Assembly: GCF_018070025.1 (NCBI RefSeq)
Contig: NZ_JAGPYQ010000002.1
Location: 1,054,001-1,118,000 of the forward strand
Source of the DNA: Streptomyces liliiviolaceus
GTDB lineage: Bacteria; Actinomycetota; Actinomycetes; Streptomycetales; Streptomycetaceae
Reading direction: 5' to 3'
DNA length: 64,000 bases
The position numbers and the translations under genes were made by a program. Positions 27,163-36,458 of this stretch are shown here, in pieces; position 1 is the stretch's first letter, and every line of letters begins with the position of its first letter. A model generated the notes under the pieces. The model had not been told where the DNA came from and ran no database searches. It saw only the letters and a program-made list of their open reading frames with translations.

Positions 27163-28452
27163 TCAGCGCGAGGGCTTCGCCGGCTGCCGGTAGTGGTCGG
27201 CGACCACCCTCGCCATGGCTCCGATCCGGTCGGCGGCCACTTCCTTGGCCGAGAAGAAGACATGTCCGGCCACCTGCGGATGGTCCGCGGCGAGCGTGAG
27301 ATGCGCGGACAGCTCGGCCGGGTCCTGCCAGGCCGCGGGCTGCGCCGGGTCGCCGGCCTTGTACAGCGCCTCCCCCACGTACAGCTTCGTCCTGCTGCCC
27401 TGCGCGACCTGCGACCACCAGGGGACGAGCTTCGCGTAGTCGGCCGCGGCGAAGCCGATGTTCCAGTACAGCTGCGGGCAGATGTAGTCGATCCAGTTCT
27501 CCCGGACCCATTTCCTGGTGTCCGCGTGCAGGTCGTCGTACGTCTGCACGCCGGCCCGGCTGTCCGAGCCCAGCGGGTCGGTCGTGGCGTTGCGCCACAC
27601 CCCGAAGGGGCTGATCCCGAACCGGGTGCCGGGCCGGACCTCCTTGATCCGGGCGGCCGTCTCCAGCACCAGGCGGTCGATGTTGTTGCGCCGCCACGCG
27701 GCCCGGTCGGGGAACTGGCCGCCGTGCGCGGCGTACGCGGCGTCGTCGTCGAAGACCTGGCCCGCGACCGGGTACGGATAGAAGTAGTCGTCCCAGTGGA
27801 CGGCGTCCACGGCGTACTTCTTCACCGCGTCCAGCATCGCGTCCTGCACGAAGGCGCGGACCTCGGGCAGACCGGGGTTGTAGTAGAGCTTCCCGCCGTA
27901 GGGCACGATCCAGTCGGGGTGGAGGCGGGCCGGGTGCGAGGCGACGAGCCGCGTCGGGTCGGTGTGGTTGGCGACCCGGTACGGGTTGAACCAGGCGTGC
28001 AGTTCGAGCCCCCGCGCGTGGGCCTCCGTGACGGCGGTGCCCAGCGGGTCCCAGCCGGGGTCCTTGCCCTGGACACCGGTCAGGTACTGCGCCCAGGGCT
28101 CGAAGGGCGAGTCCCACAGGGCGTCGGCCGTCGGGCGCACCTGGAAGATCACGGCGTTCAGCCGGCGCTCCACCGCCGTGTCGAGGTGCGCGAGCAGTTC
28201 GGCGCGCTGCTGCGCCGCGCTCAGGCCCGCCTTCGAGGGCCAGTCGCGGTTGGCCACGGTCGCCAGCCACATGCCGCGCAGCGCACCGGCGGGGTCCCGG
28301 CGCCGGTGCCGGCGGCCGTCGTGCCCGCCTCTGCCTCCTCCACCGCCCCCTCCCCCGGACAGCTCCGCCGCCACAGCCACTCCCGCGGTGACGAGTCCCG
28401 ACAGTCCGGCCGCCGCGGTCATCGCGAATCCCCGTCGTGACATACGCCCCAT
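27163..28452 (-). CDS. Exported glycoside hydrolase, GHL10/DUF187 (YngK-like) type
   Basis: A TIM-barrel hydrolase of 429 residues. A twin-arginine-like signal (SRRGFAMTAAAGLSGLVTAG) is followed by a low-complexity Gly run and an Arg/His-rich stretch. The barrel begins at ALRGMWLATVANRDWPSK and continues with FQVRPTADALW, FNPYRV, VDAVHWDDYFYPYP, FGISPFGVWRN and YICPQLYWNIGF. The WDDYFYPYP segment carries the acidic residues typical of the family. The polysaccharide target is not known. ATG 28452 was chosen among three nearby in-frame starts (28461 GTG, 28443 ATG); none has a strong ribosome site. Confidence 0.83.
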   Translation of the reverse strand: MGRMSRRGFAMTAAAGLSGLVTAGVAVAAELSGGGGGGGGRGGHDGRRHRRRDPAGALRGMWLATVANRDWPSKAGLSAAQQRAELLAHLDTAVERRLNAVIFQVRPTADALWDSPFEPWAQYLTGVQGKDPGWDPLGTAVTEAHARGLELHAWFNPYRVANHTDPTRLVASHPARLHPDWIVPYGGKLYYNPGLPEVRAFVQDAMLDAVKKYAVDAVHWDDYFYPYPVAGQVFDDDAAYAAHGGQFPDRAAWRRNNIDRLVLETAARIKEVRPGTRFGISPFGVWRNATTDPLGSDSRAGVQTYDDLHADTRKWVRENWIDYICPQLYWNIGFAAADYAKLVPWWSQVAQGSRTKLYVGEALYKAGDPAQPAAWQDPAELSAHLTLAADHPQVAGHVFFSAKEVAADRIGAMARVVADHYRQPAKPSR

Positions 28453-28638
28453 GCCGTGCACCCCAAACGCAGTGGGTCCGCCCGGTCACGGACCGTCCAT
28501 CCCGCACAGCATGCACGACCCGGCCCGTCGTACGTGGACAGATCCGGAGTAACGTGCGTGGCGTCGGCGGGTACCGGACAACGGACACCCGCCGGAGCCA
28601 TGACAGTGAGAGCGGACAGTGAGAGCGAAAGGGACGAT

Positions 28639-29499
28639 GTGACCGACATCGAACGCGTCGGAGTGGTGGGCTGCGGCCAGATGGGAGCGGGCATCGCCGA
28701 GGTGTGCGCCCGCGCCGGCCTGGATGTGAAGGTCGCCGAGACCACTGGTGAGGCGTTGGAGATTGGCCGGACGCGGCTCTACAACTCGCTCTCCAAGGCC
28801 GCCGAGCGCGGCAAGATCTCCGAGGAGGAGCGGGACGCCACCCAGGCGCGGCTCTCCTTCACGACCGACCTCGGCGAGTTCTCCGACCGCGATCTGGTGA
28901 TCGAGGCGGTCGTCGAGAACGAGCAGGTGAAGACGGAGATCTTCCAGGTGCTCGACCAGGTGGTGCTGCGGCAGGACGCGATCCTCGCCTCGAACACCTC
29001 CTCCATCCCGCTGGTGAAGCTCGCCGTCGCCACCTCGCGGCCCGACCAGGTCATCGGCATCCACTTCTTCAACCCGGCCCCGGTGCAGAAGCTCGTCGAG
29101 CTGATCCCGGCGCTGACCACGTCCGAGGGCACCATCAGCCGGGCGCAGTCCCTGGTGGAGAAGATCCTCGGCAAGCACGCGATCCGTGCGCAGGACCGCT
29201 CGGGCTTCGTGGTCAACGCGCTGCTGATCCCGTATCTGCTCTCCGCGATCCGGATGTTCGAGTCCGGGATGGCCAGCCGTGAGGACATCGACAACGGCAT
29301 GGAGCTGGGCTGCGCGCATCCGATGGGGCCGCTCAAGCTGTCCGATCTGATCGGGCTCGACACGGTGGCCTCGGTCGCGTACTCGATGTACGAGGAGTAC
29401 AAGGAGCCGTTGTACGCGGCTCCGCCGTTGCTTCAGCGGATGGTCGACGCGGGTCGGTTGGGGCGGAAGTCGGGGTCCGGGTTCTATACGTATCCGTAG
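28639..29499 (+). CDS. 3-hydroxybutyryl-CoA dehydrogenase
   Basis: It oxidises or reduces (S)-3-hydroxyacyl-CoA with NAD(P) in fatty-acid or butyryl-CoA metabolism. The 286 residues match short-chain forms. The Rossmann loop is VGVVGCGQMGAGIAEV, the catalytic His-Glu pair is in IGIHFFNPAPVQKLVELI, and the C-terminal dimer domain contains NGMELGCAHPMGPLKLSDLIGLD. The start is probably GTG 28639, four bases after GGGA; an in-frame ATG at 28600 would add 13 residues. It stands alone, so the pathway is not fixed by context. Confidence 0.9.
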   Translation: MTDIERVGVVGCGQMGAGIAEVCARAGLDVKVAETTGEALEIGRTRLYNSLSKAAERGKISEEERDATQARLSFTTDLGEFSDRDLVIEAVVENEQVKTEIFQVLDQVVLRQDAILASNTSSIPLVKLAVATSRPDQVIGIHFFNPAPVQKLVELIPALTTSEGTISRAQSLVEKILGKHAIRAQDRSGFVVNALLIPYLLSAIRMFESGMASREDIDNGMELGCAHPMGPLKLSDLIGLDTVASVAYSMYEEYKEPLYAAPPLLQRMVDAGRLGRKSGSGFYTYP

Positions 29500-29809
29500 G
29501 CGGTCCCGCCTGGCGGTTCGGGGGGCCGCGGGTTGGTTGTCGGGTGCGGGGCCGCTGTGGCTGGTCGCGCAGTTCCCCGCGCCCCTTAAGGCGCCCGGGC
29601 CACCGCCACGCCGAAGCGGTCACCCTCCGTATAAGTCTTGGCCTGCGCGGGCCCGGCTCTCTTTTGAGGGCCGGGTCCGCCGTATTCACACACCGTGTGC
29701 GCCGCGGGCACGCATATGCCCCTCGCACACGCTCCCCACGCACCCACCAGGCCTGTTGACTTTCCGTGCACATGTTAGGGATGTGACGACTACGGAAAGG
29801 AGCGGACAC
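29500..29809. other. Intergenic region with repeat cluster D and a stem-loop
   Basis: One leftward copy of the dispersed repeat lies at about 29562-29585, just after the dehydrogenase gene. An 11-bp stem with two G-T pairs occurs at 29650-29660 and 29667-29677 (CTTTTG loop) and may be a terminator. Further right are TTCACAC-ACC-GTGTG (29685-29699) and a TTGACT -35-like hexamer (29756-29761) before the small membrane protein. Confidence 0.5.
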
Positions 29810-30067
29810 GTGACCGCCGACCCGGAGCATCCCGTGGTCCGAGGAGAAGTCGCAGAGTTACGGCGCCGTCTCGATGTGGCCCATGCCACCGTCGAGGGGT
29901 GCATGACTCTGCTCAGTCATCGCGCCGAACAGACCGCCAAGGAGCTCGACGACCTGAGCAGTCGGGTCATCGCGCTGGAGCACACCCGCTGGCCGCTGCG
30001 CGCGGTCGCGGTCGTCACGGCAGTGGGAGCGCTGGCCGTGGCGGTCTGGCAGGCTCTGGGCCATTGA
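29810..30067 (+). CDS. Small membrane protein with coiled coil and C-terminal helix
   Basis: I do not recognise a named family. The 85-residue protein has a heptad-rich first half (VRGEVAELRRRLDVAHATVE, continuing through LSHRAEQTAKELDDLSSRVI). One membrane helix follows at about 64-82 (RAVAVVTAVGALAVAVWQAL). The tail-anchored layout with a cytosolic coiled coil recalls phage holin or XhlA-like proteins, but no phage gene is near. GTG 29810 has AAAGGAG seven bases upstream. Confidence 0.7.
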   Translation: MTADPEHPVVRGEVAELRRRLDVAHATVEGCMTLLSHRAEQTAKELDDLSSRVIALEHTRWPLRAVAVVTAVGALAVAVWQALGH

Positions 30068-30088
30068 GCCCGTGGACGCGGTGGGGGA

Positions 30089-30634
30089 TCAGGGCAAGGC
30101 GTCCTGCCCGAGCCTCAGATGATGCAGGAGGAGCAGCGCGGCAGCCATATTGGCGGCCGGAACCTCACCGCGGGCGACCATGTCGGGAGCGAGCTTCAGG
30201 GGAACCCATTCCCGGCGGTCGGACTCGAAGTCGTCCACAGGATGCCCGATGTACGCGCCTTCGTCGGCCCAGTAGATGTGGTGCCGGGCGTCGGTGAGCC
30301 CGTTCGAGGGCTCGACGCTCATCAGGTGACGCAGAGGTCCCGGCCGCCAGCCGGTCTCCTCCTCCAGTTCGCGGGCCGCCGCGACGGCGATGTCCTCGCC
30401 GTCCTCGACCACACCCGCGGGAAGCTCCCATCCCCAGCTGTCGGTGATGAAGCGGTGCCGCCACAGCAGCAGCACCTCGTTCGCCTCGTTCACGACAGTG
30501 GCCACGGCGACGGGACGCAGCCGGATTAAGAAGTGATCGAGATGCCGGCCGTCGGGCAAAGCGACATCTGCGAGATTGACGCTGAACCAGCGATTTGCGT
30601 ACACGATTTGTTCGTTCTGTTTCGTCCACTGCAC
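30089..30634 (-). CDS. NUDIX hydrolase, ADP-ribose pyrophosphatase-like
   Basis: A Mg-dependent hydrolase of nucleoside diphosphates linked to another moiety. In 181 residues it carries a perfect NUDIX box GX5EX7REUXEEXGU: from GVVEDGE to RELEEETGW. The preceding WELPAG and the N-terminal strand region (VYANRWFSVNLADVALPDG) resemble ADP-sugar pyrophosphatases, so ADP-ribose is the likely but unproven substrate. GTG 30634 has GGTGG seven bases upstream. That ribosome site lies inside one arm of a perfect inverted repeat (30640-30665). Confidence 0.87.
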   Translation of the reverse strand: MQWTKQNEQIVYANRWFSVNLADVALPDGRHLDHFLIRLRPVAVATVVNEANEVLLLWRHRFITDSWGWELPAGVVEDGEDIAVAAARELEEETGWRPGPLRHLMSVEPSNGLTDARHHIYWADEGAYIGHPVDDFESDRREWVPLKLAPDMVARGEVPAANMAAALLLLHHLRLGQDALP

Positions 30635-30639
30635 TTTTC

Positions 30640-30665
30640 TGCCACCTTTCGACGGGTAGGTGGCA
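30640..30665 (-). promoter_or_regulatory. Inverted repeat overlapping the NUDIX gene ribosome site
   Basis: TGCCACCT and AGGTGGCA are perfect 8-bp arms with a 10-base spacer. Read toward the gene, the second arm AGGTGGCA contains the Shine-Dalgarno bases and ends five bases before GTG 30634. In RNA the hairpin would hide the ribosome site; as DNA it could be a dimer operator. Confidence 0.5.
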
Positions 30666-30797
30666 ATATCGCAGCAGGAGTGTCCGCACAGCAGGCTCGC
30701 AGTGTGCCGCTCCCGGCGCAGTGGCAGGCGCGAAGGCACCCGCCAGGAGGGCTCGTGGCCCCCCGGGCGGTCGGGACGGTCGATGTCGGAGCTGTTC

Positions 30798-32138
30798 CTA
30801 GAGCGGCACGCGCAGTGCTCCGTCGATGAGTTCGGCGGCCTCGGAGGTGCCCGCGCATCCGCTGGCCACCAGGTGTTCGCGTACCGCCCGCAGTCTGTCG
30901 CGCAGCCGCTGGGACTCCATCCCGCGCGCCCGTTCCGCCATCTCGACCGCGGTGACCACCGCTCTGTCCGCGTTCCCCTGGCGCAGTTCGATCTGGCTGA
31001 GCATGGCGAGCCGGTGCACCCGGCCCCGGTCGTGCGCCGGATTGTCCACCGCGGCCGCCGCGTGCTCCCGCGCGGCGGTCAGATCGCCGAGGCTCAACAG
31101 CGCTTCCGCCACCTGCACGTTGACCAGGCCCGGCTGGACATAACCGGTCTCGTCCGGCTCGTAGCCGCGCCGGATGCGGTCGGCGGCCTGCTCGGCACGC
31201 CGGATGCAGGACAGCGCGCTGCTGCCGTCACCGAGGTGCGCGTACGCCTTGGCCTGCATCGCGGAGAGGTCCGACGCGAGCGCCGGTGTGATGTGGCGCC
31301 CCGCGGCGCGCAGCGCGGCCTCGGCGAAGGCCACCGCCTGCCGGTGCTCACGCATGAACAGCGCCTGGTTGACGAGGAGCGCGATCACATAGGCGCCGAG
31401 TCCCCTGTCCCCGCTGGCCTTGGCGAGCCTGAGCGCCTGGTGGAAGTAGCGCTGGGCGAGCCCGTGCGCGTCGGAGTCGTACGCGCAGATGCCGGCGATC
31501 GCCACCAGGCCGCCGGTGGCGCGGTGGAGCTGACGGCCGGTGGCGTCGGTGTAGCTGCCGCGCAGCAGCGGCGCGGTCTCGGAGTTGAGGAATCCGACGA
31601 TGCGCGTACGGGTCGCGACGCCGCCGGCCTTGCGGTACATCTGCTCGTAGTGGGCGCGGGCGGCGCGCAGCATCTCTATGTCGGACATACGGACGCGGTG
31701 GCGTCCGCCGCGTGAGACGTCCACGTCCTCCGGCGGGTTCTCCCACTCCCACACGGGCATCACGGCGGGCGTGCCGGTGACGGCGGGGGCGCCGAGTATG
31801 TGCGGGCGCTGCTGTTCGTCGGAGCGCCACAGCGCGGTGGCCCGCTCGACGAAACCGGAGAGGGTCGTGCCGTGCGGGGTGGCCGGTTCGCCAGGTACGC
31901 CGAGGCCGATGTCGTCGAGCGTGACGGGCCGCTGGAGCCGGATGGCGAGGACCTCGCAGATCAGGTCGGGCACCTGGCCACGGGGGCGCTGGCCCTTCAA
32001 CCACCGCGCCACGGCGGTGTGTTCGTAGCGGAGTGCGAGACCGCGCACCCGTCCCGCCTGGTTCACATGGGCCGCGAGTCCCGCGTGGGAGATTCCGGCC
32101 TCGTCGAGGATCGCGTCGAGCAGAGTGTTGGGCTGCAT
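30798..32138 (-). CDS. NsdA-like regulator with N-terminal HTH-like region and TPR-type repeats
   Basis: The 446-residue cytosolic protein begins MQPNTLLDAILDEAGISHAG, then YEHTAVARWLKGQRPRGQVP, an XRE-like segment shared by Streptomyces proteins of the NsdA/NsdB type, which repress differentiation and antibiotic formation. The remaining two thirds is all-helical with TPR-like repeats (YFHQALRLAKASGDRGLGAY, AAREHAAAAVDNPAHDRGRV). The specific role here is inferred. The start is ATG 32138; ATG 32147 is also in frame, and neither has a strong ribosome site. A 17-bp palindrome lies upstream of its predicted -10. Confidence 0.75.
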   Translation of the reverse strand: MQPNTLLDAILDEAGISHAGLAAHVNQAGRVRGLALRYEHTAVARWLKGQRPRGQVPDLICEVLAIRLQRPVTLDDIGLGVPGEPATPHGTTLSGFVERATALWRSDEQQRPHILGAPAVTGTPAVMPVWEWENPPEDVDVSRGGRHRVRMSDIEMLRAARAHYEQMYRKAGGVATRTRIVGFLNSETAPLLRGSYTDATGRQLHRATGGLVAIAGICAYDSDAHGLAQRYFHQALRLAKASGDRGLGAYVIALLVNQALFMREHRQAVAFAEAALRAAGRHITPALASDLSAMQAKAYAHLGDGSSALSCIRRAEQAADRIRRGYEPDETGYVQPGLVNVQVAEALLSLGDLTAAREHAAAAVDNPAHDRGRVHRLAMLSQIELRQGNADRAVVTAVEMAERARGMESQRLRDRLRAVREHLVASGCAGTSEAAELIDGALRVPL

Positions 32139-32176
32139 GAAGGCCATCCGATGGCTGGGTGCAGACGGTGCTGTTC

Positions 32177-32210
32177 AACCTAGCGCCTCCCCCTTCACAC
32201 GGGGTGTGAA
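32177..32210 (-). promoter_or_regulatory. Promoter and palindrome upstream of the NsdA-like gene
   Basis: TTCACAC-GGG-GTGTGAA (32194-32210) is a perfect palindrome. A TAGGTT -10 hexamer (32182 to 32177, minus strand) lies 11 bases downstream of it, so the palindrome covers the -35 position. Binding by the gene's own product is possible but untested. Confidence 0.6.
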
Positions 32211-32495
32211 CGGAGTGCCCGGATCCGGGCAGTGCGCGCGCTGTCGCGGAGAGTTGTGAGCCGGTTGACTGAAATGCCTCGCAAGAGGCCGGCCGGGCCG
32301 CCGGCTCCCCCTCGTACAGTGCGGCGGCCCGGAATCACGCCGTCCGTCCCGCTGCCTGCCCGACACTCCGTGGCGGGCGGACGGTGCCGTTCCACTGGGC
32401 TGGGCTTGGCAACTGGGCGTTTGTTGTCGGGTGCGGGTTCGATGTGGCTGGTCGCGCTCACGCGGCGGAGCCGCATATGTCACAGCCTCGCGCGC
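32211..32495. repeat. Intergenic region with a hybrid copy of the dispersed repeat (cluster E)
   Basis: GGTGCGGGTTCGATGTGGCT and TCGCGC (about 32418-32457) begin like the common repeat. The core is then replaced by CACGCGGCGGAGCCGCATAT, a GCGGC-GGA-GCCGC hairpin, followed by TCACAGCCTCGCGCGCC. This looks like a second version of the repeat. I see no gene between the two minus-strand genes. Confidence 0.5.
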
Positions 32496-33620
32496 CTAGA
32501 GGGGCGTTGCCAGTTGCTCTCGGTGGGATGTCTGGACCTGGGTTCTGCCGTTGGCCACCACCAGGAGGGCTACGTCGTCCGTCGGGAAACCGTCTGCGTG
32601 GGTGAGCAGTTGGGTGAAGACCGCGCCCAGGACCTCCTGCGGGGAGGTCGGGTGGGTGCGGGTCGCCTCGGCCAGGGCGGCGGGGAGGGGGAAGAAGCGG
32701 CCCGCGCCGTCGCGGGCGTCCTCGGCGCCGTCCGTGTACAGGAACAGTGCCTCGCCCGGCAGCAGGGGCCCGCAGCGGGTGACGGGCAGTTCGGCGGGGA
32801 GCGGAAAGGCCCCGAGCGGCGGCAGCGGATCACCGAACCCCAGATGCTCCACCCGGTCCCCGCCCTCGCCCCCGCGCAGCAGATACGGCCAGGGGTGCCC
32901 GCAGTTCAGGGAGCGCATCTCGCCGTCGTGGCCGATCTCCAGCAGCAGTACGGTGACGAACTCCTCGGCGACCGGGCTGTCGGGGTCGAGCCCGGACGAG
33001 GGGTGCTCGGCCTTGGCGCGCTCCCTGAGGTGCCGGGCCATGGCGCGGTCCAGTTTCCGCAGTACGCCGGGGAGTTCGGGTTCGTCGTGGACGGCCTCGC
33101 GGAAGCTGCCCAGTACGGCGGCGACGGTCCCGATGGCGGCCAGTCCGTGCCCGCGGACGTCGCCCATCACGACCCGGACGCCGTGTTCCGTGCCGATCAC
33201 GTCGTACAGGTCGCCGCCGACGCCGGCCCCGCGGTCGGCGGAGACCTGGGCGGCCGCGACGTTCAGCCCGTCGACGCTCGGCGGCAGGGGGCGCAGGAGA
33301 ACGCCCTGAGCGGCCCCCGCGACTCTGCGGATCTGCCGCAACTCCCGCAGCAGCCCTCGTCTGACGTGCAGGATCAGTCCGGTGCCGACGGCGAAGAACA
33401 CGGCGCAGGTGGCGATCCGCGCGCCGAGGCCGTTCTGCTGGGCCAGCGGGCAGGCCAGCTTGTAGGTGATCGCCACCGCGCCCCAGGCGGTGGGCAGTCC
33501 CAGTGCGAGCAGACGGCGCAGCCGCTGCCGACGGCGGGCGCCGGCCCGTGTGCGACCGAAGGTCAGGTGTTTCCCCCGGTGCCCCGCCCGACGGGGCACC
33601 CCAGCCTTGAAACGGATCAT
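32496..33620 (-). CDS. Membrane-anchored PP2C-family (SpoIIE-type) Ser phosphatase
   Basis: The 374-residue protein has two membrane helices (about 37-55 and 69-86) followed by a PP2C/SpoIIE catalytic domain. Metal-binding Asp residues are in GGDLYDVI (D137) and VMGDVRGHG (D154), with LFLYTDGAEDARD and DDVALLVV later. Family members dephosphorylate anti-sigma-factor antagonists. No GAF, PAS or anti-sigma kinase domain is fused and no partner gene is adjacent. The start is ATG 33620 with a G-rich site eight bases upstream; an upstream in-frame start at 33731 is less likely. Confidence 0.88.
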   Translation of the reverse strand: MIRFKAGVPRRAGHRGKHLTFGRTRAGARRRQRLRRLLALGLPTAWGAVAITYKLACPLAQQNGLGARIATCAVFFAVGTGLILHVRRGLLRELRQIRRVAGAAQGVLLRPLPPSVDGLNVAAAQVSADRGAGVGGDLYDVIGTEHGVRVVMGDVRGHGLAAIGTVAAVLGSFREAVHDEPELPGVLRKLDRAMARHLRERAKAEHPSSGLDPDSPVAEEFVTVLLLEIGHDGEMRSLNCGHPWPYLLRGGEGGDRVEHLGFGDPLPPLGAFPLPAELPVTRCGPLLPGEALFLYTDGAEDARDGAGRFFPLPAALAEATRTHPTSPQEVLGAVFTQLLTHADGFPTDDVALLVVANGRTQVQTSHREQLATPL

Positions 33621-33956
33621 GCCGACGGCCCCCCTAGGCCCTGTGCAGCACAGCCACCGGCCTCTTCGGCCGGGTCGATTCTGTCGACCCGGCCCCCCAC
33701 CCGCCCCGAACCCCCCACACTTGTCACCCAAATGAGTGAGCCCCCCACAAACAGCACAAAGGGCGCCTCCACAAGGAGACGCCCTGTGTCTTCAGGGGCG
33801 CGAGGAACTGCGCGACCGGCCACGATGCACCTGCACATCACCACACAGCCCGAGGGCAACGCCCGCTAGGGGCGCGGGGAACTGCGCGGCCAGCCACATC
33901 GGACCCGCACCCGACCGACGACCCGCAGTCCCCCGCCCCCATCAGAACCGGCGGAG
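33621..33956. repeat. Intergenic region with pheT terminator and repeat cluster F
   Basis: Two rightward copies of the dispersed repeat (about 33795 and 33869) lie next to the end of pheT, with a terminator at 33760-33785. The left part should hold the phosphatase promoter. No gene is evident. Confidence 0.6.
33750..33785 (-). terminator. Rho-independent terminator of pheST
   Basis: On the minus strand, AGGGCGTCTCC-TTGT-GGAGGCGCCCT forms an 11-bp stem with one mismatch, followed by TTTGTGCTGTTTG. It lies about 170 bases after the pheT stop codon. Confidence 0.75.
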
Positions 33957-36458
33957 CTAACTGCGCAGAACAGCCCCCGTACGCTCGCCCGCGAGGGCAA
34001 CCGCCGAGTCCCGGGCCGCAGACGCCTCGTCCACGGTCAACGTGCGATCCCCCGCACGGAAGCGCAACGCGTAGGCGAGCGACTTCCGCCCCTCGCCGAG
34101 CTGCTCTCCCTCGTACACGTCGAACAGCCGCACGGACTCCAGGAGTTCACCCGCACCCTCACGCAGCGCGGCCTCGACCTCCGTGGCCGGCACGTCACGT
34201 GCGACGACGAGCGCGACGTCCTGCGTGGCGACGGGGAACGTGGAGATGCGCGGCGCGGCCGGCGCACCGGCACCCGCCTGCTCCAGGAGATCGAGCTCGA
34301 TCTCCATGGCGCAGCTGCGCTCCGGCAGATGCAGCGCCTTGACGACCCGCGGGTGCAGCTCACCGGCACGGCCGACGAGCGTCTCCTCGCCGTCCACCGT
34401 GGCGTACAGCGCGGCGCAGCGCCCCGGGTGCCAGGGCGCGTGCCGGTCACCGCGCACGGTCAGTTCGACACCGGCCTCCCGGGCGACGGTGCGCGCGGCC
34501 TCGACCGCGTCCGCCCAGTCGGCCGGGCGTCCCTTGCCCCACCAGCCGGCCTGCTCGCGGGCGCCCGCGAGGACGACGGCGGCGCGGCGCGGCTGACGCG
34601 GCAGCGCGGAGTCGATCCCGGCGATCTCCTCGTCGGTGGGCCGACGGTCGACGGACAGCCGCTCGGCCTTGTGCTCCTGGCCGGTCGGCCGGAAGACCAG
34701 ACCGGTCTCGAAGAGCGCCAGGTCGTGCGAGCCCCGGCCGTCGTTGCGGCGCAGCGCGCCGAGGAGCCCCGGCAGCAGCGTCGTACGCATCGCGGGCTCT
34801 TCGTCGGAGAGCGGGTTGGCGAGCGTCACCACGGTGCGGCGCGGGTCGTCGGCCTCCAGGCCGAGCTGATCGAGGACCTCGGTGCCGATGAACGGGTAGT
34901 TCAGCGCCTCCACGTACCCGGCGCCGGCCAGCGCGCGGCCGACCCGGCGGTGCAGCCGCTGCCGGTCGGTCAGACCCAGGCCCGCGGGGGGCTTGGGCAG
35001 CGTCGAGGGCAGGTTCTCGTAGCCCTCAAGCCGGATGACCTCCTCGGCGAGGTCGTTCGGGTCGGTGAGGTCGGGCCGCCACGACGGCACGGTGACGATC
35101 AGCTCGTCCTGCCCGTAGACGTCGCAGCCGACCTGCTGGAGGCGGCGTACGACGGTCTCGCGGCCGTAGTCGACGCCCGCGACCTTGTCCGGGTGGTTCG
35201 CCGGGATGGTGATGGTGTGCGGCGCGGACGGGGAGATGACCTGGGTGACACCCGCGTCGGCGGTGCCGCCGGCGAGGAGGACCAGCAGGTCGACCGTGCG
35301 CTGGGCGGCGGCGGCAGCGGCCTCGGGGTCGACGCCCCGCTCGAAGCGCTTGGACGCCTCGGAGGCCAGCTTGTGCCGGCGGGCCGTGCGGGCGATGGAG
35401 ATCGGGTCGAAGTGGGCGGCCTCGACGACGACCTCGGTGGTGGTGCCCTCGGTGTCGTCGATCTCGGTGTTGGCACCGCCCATGACTCCCGCGAGACCGA
35501 TGGGCCCGCGGTCGTCGGTGATCACCAGGTCCCCGGCGTCCAGCGTGCGCTTGGCGCCGTCGAGGGTGACGAGCTTCTCGCCCTGCTCGGCCCGGCGCAC
35601 ACCGATCGCACCCTGGATCCGGGAGCGATCGTACGCGTGCAGGGGCTGCCCGAGCTCCAGCATCACGTAGTTGGTGATGTCGACGGCCAGCGAGATCGGG
35701 CGCATGCCGGCCTTCTGGAGGCGGCGCGTCAGCCAGATCGGGGAGCGGGCCTCGGGCGACAGACCGGTGACGGTCCGCGCGGTGAAGCGGTCGCAGCCCA
35801 GCGGGTCGGCGACCTGGACCGGGTACCCGAAGGCGTTCGGGCCGGGCACGTCGAGCAGCGCCGGGTCGCGCAGGTCGAGGCCGTAGGCGGTGGCGGTCTC
35901 GCGGGCCACGCCGCGCATCGACAGGGCGTAGCCGCGGTCGGGCGTGACGGCGATGTCGAGGACCTCGTCGACCAGTTCGAGCAGCTCGATCGCGTCCGTG
36001 CCGACCTCGTGCTCGGGCGGCAGGACGATGATGCCGCCGCTGCCGTCGTCGCCCATGCCCAGCTCGTCGCCGGAGCAGATCATGCCGTGGGAGGTCTTGC
36101 CGTACGTCTTGCGGGCGGCGATCGCGAAGTCGCCGGGCAGGACGGCGCCGGGCAGGACCACGACGACCTTGTCGCCGACGGCGAAGTTGCGGGCGCCGCA
36201 GACGATCTCCTGCGGCTCACCGGTGCCGTTGGCGGTGCCGACGTCGACGGTGCAGAAGCGGATGGGCTTCTTGAAGCCCTCCAGCTCCTCGATGGTCAGC
36301 ACCTTGCCGACGACGAGCGGCCCCTTGAGACCGGCGCCGAGCTGCTCGACGCGCTCGACCTCAAGGCCGGCGGAGACGAGCTCGGCCTGCACGTCGCGGC
36401 CGGTCTCGGTGGCGGGGAGGTCGACGTACTCCCGCAGCCAGGAAAGCGGGACCCGCAT
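33957..36458 (-). CDS. pheT: Phenylalanyl-tRNA synthetase beta subunit
   Basis: With PheS it forms the alpha2beta2 enzyme that charges tRNA-Phe. The 833 residues include the tRNA-binding OB domain (about 42-155, [14 protein letters not shown] and CGARNF), the B3/4 editing region ([20 protein letters not shown]), the B5 domain (about 415-485) and the C-terminal ferredoxin-like anticodon domain ([20 protein letters not shown] onward). The ATG overlaps the pheS stop by one base (TGATG), so the subunits are translationally coupled. A terminator follows at 33750-33785. Confidence 0.97.
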   Translation of the reverse strand: MRVPLSWLREYVDLPATETGRDVQAELVSAGLEVERVEQLGAGLKGPLVVGKVLTIEELEGFKKPIRFCTVDVGTANGTGEPQEIVCGARNFAVGDKVVVVLPGAVLPGDFAIAARKTYGKTSHGMICSGDELGMGDDGSGGIIVLPPEHEVGTDAIELLELVDEVLDIAVTPDRGYALSMRGVARETATAYGLDLRDPALLDVPGPNAFGYPVQVADPLGCDRFTARTVTGLSPEARSPIWLTRRLQKAGMRPISLAVDITNYVMLELGQPLHAYDRSRIQGAIGVRRAEQGEKLVTLDGAKRTLDAGDLVITDDRGPIGLAGVMGGANTEIDDTEGTTTEVVVEAAHFDPISIARTARRHKLASEASKRFERGVDPEAAAAAAQRTVDLLVLLAGGTADAGVTQVISPSAPHTITIPANHPDKVAGVDYGRETVVRRLQQVGCDVYGQDELIVTVPSWRPDLTDPNDLAEEVIRLEGYENLPSTLPKPPAGLGLTDRQRLHRRVGRALAGAGYVEALNYPFIGTEVLDQLGLEADDPRRTVVTLANPLSDEEPAMRTTLLPGLLGALRRNDGRGSHDLALFETGLVFRPTGQEHKAERLSVDRRPTDEEIAGIDSALPRQPRRAAVVLAGAREQAGWWGKGRPADWADAVEAARTVAREAGVELTVRGDRHAPWHPGRCAALYATVDGEETLVGRAGELHPRVVKALHLPERSCAMEIELDLLEQAGAGAPAAPRISTFPVATQDVALVVARDVPATEVEAALREGAGELLESVRLFDVYEGEQLGEGRKSLAYALRFRAGDRTLTVDEASAARDSAVALAGERTGAVLRS

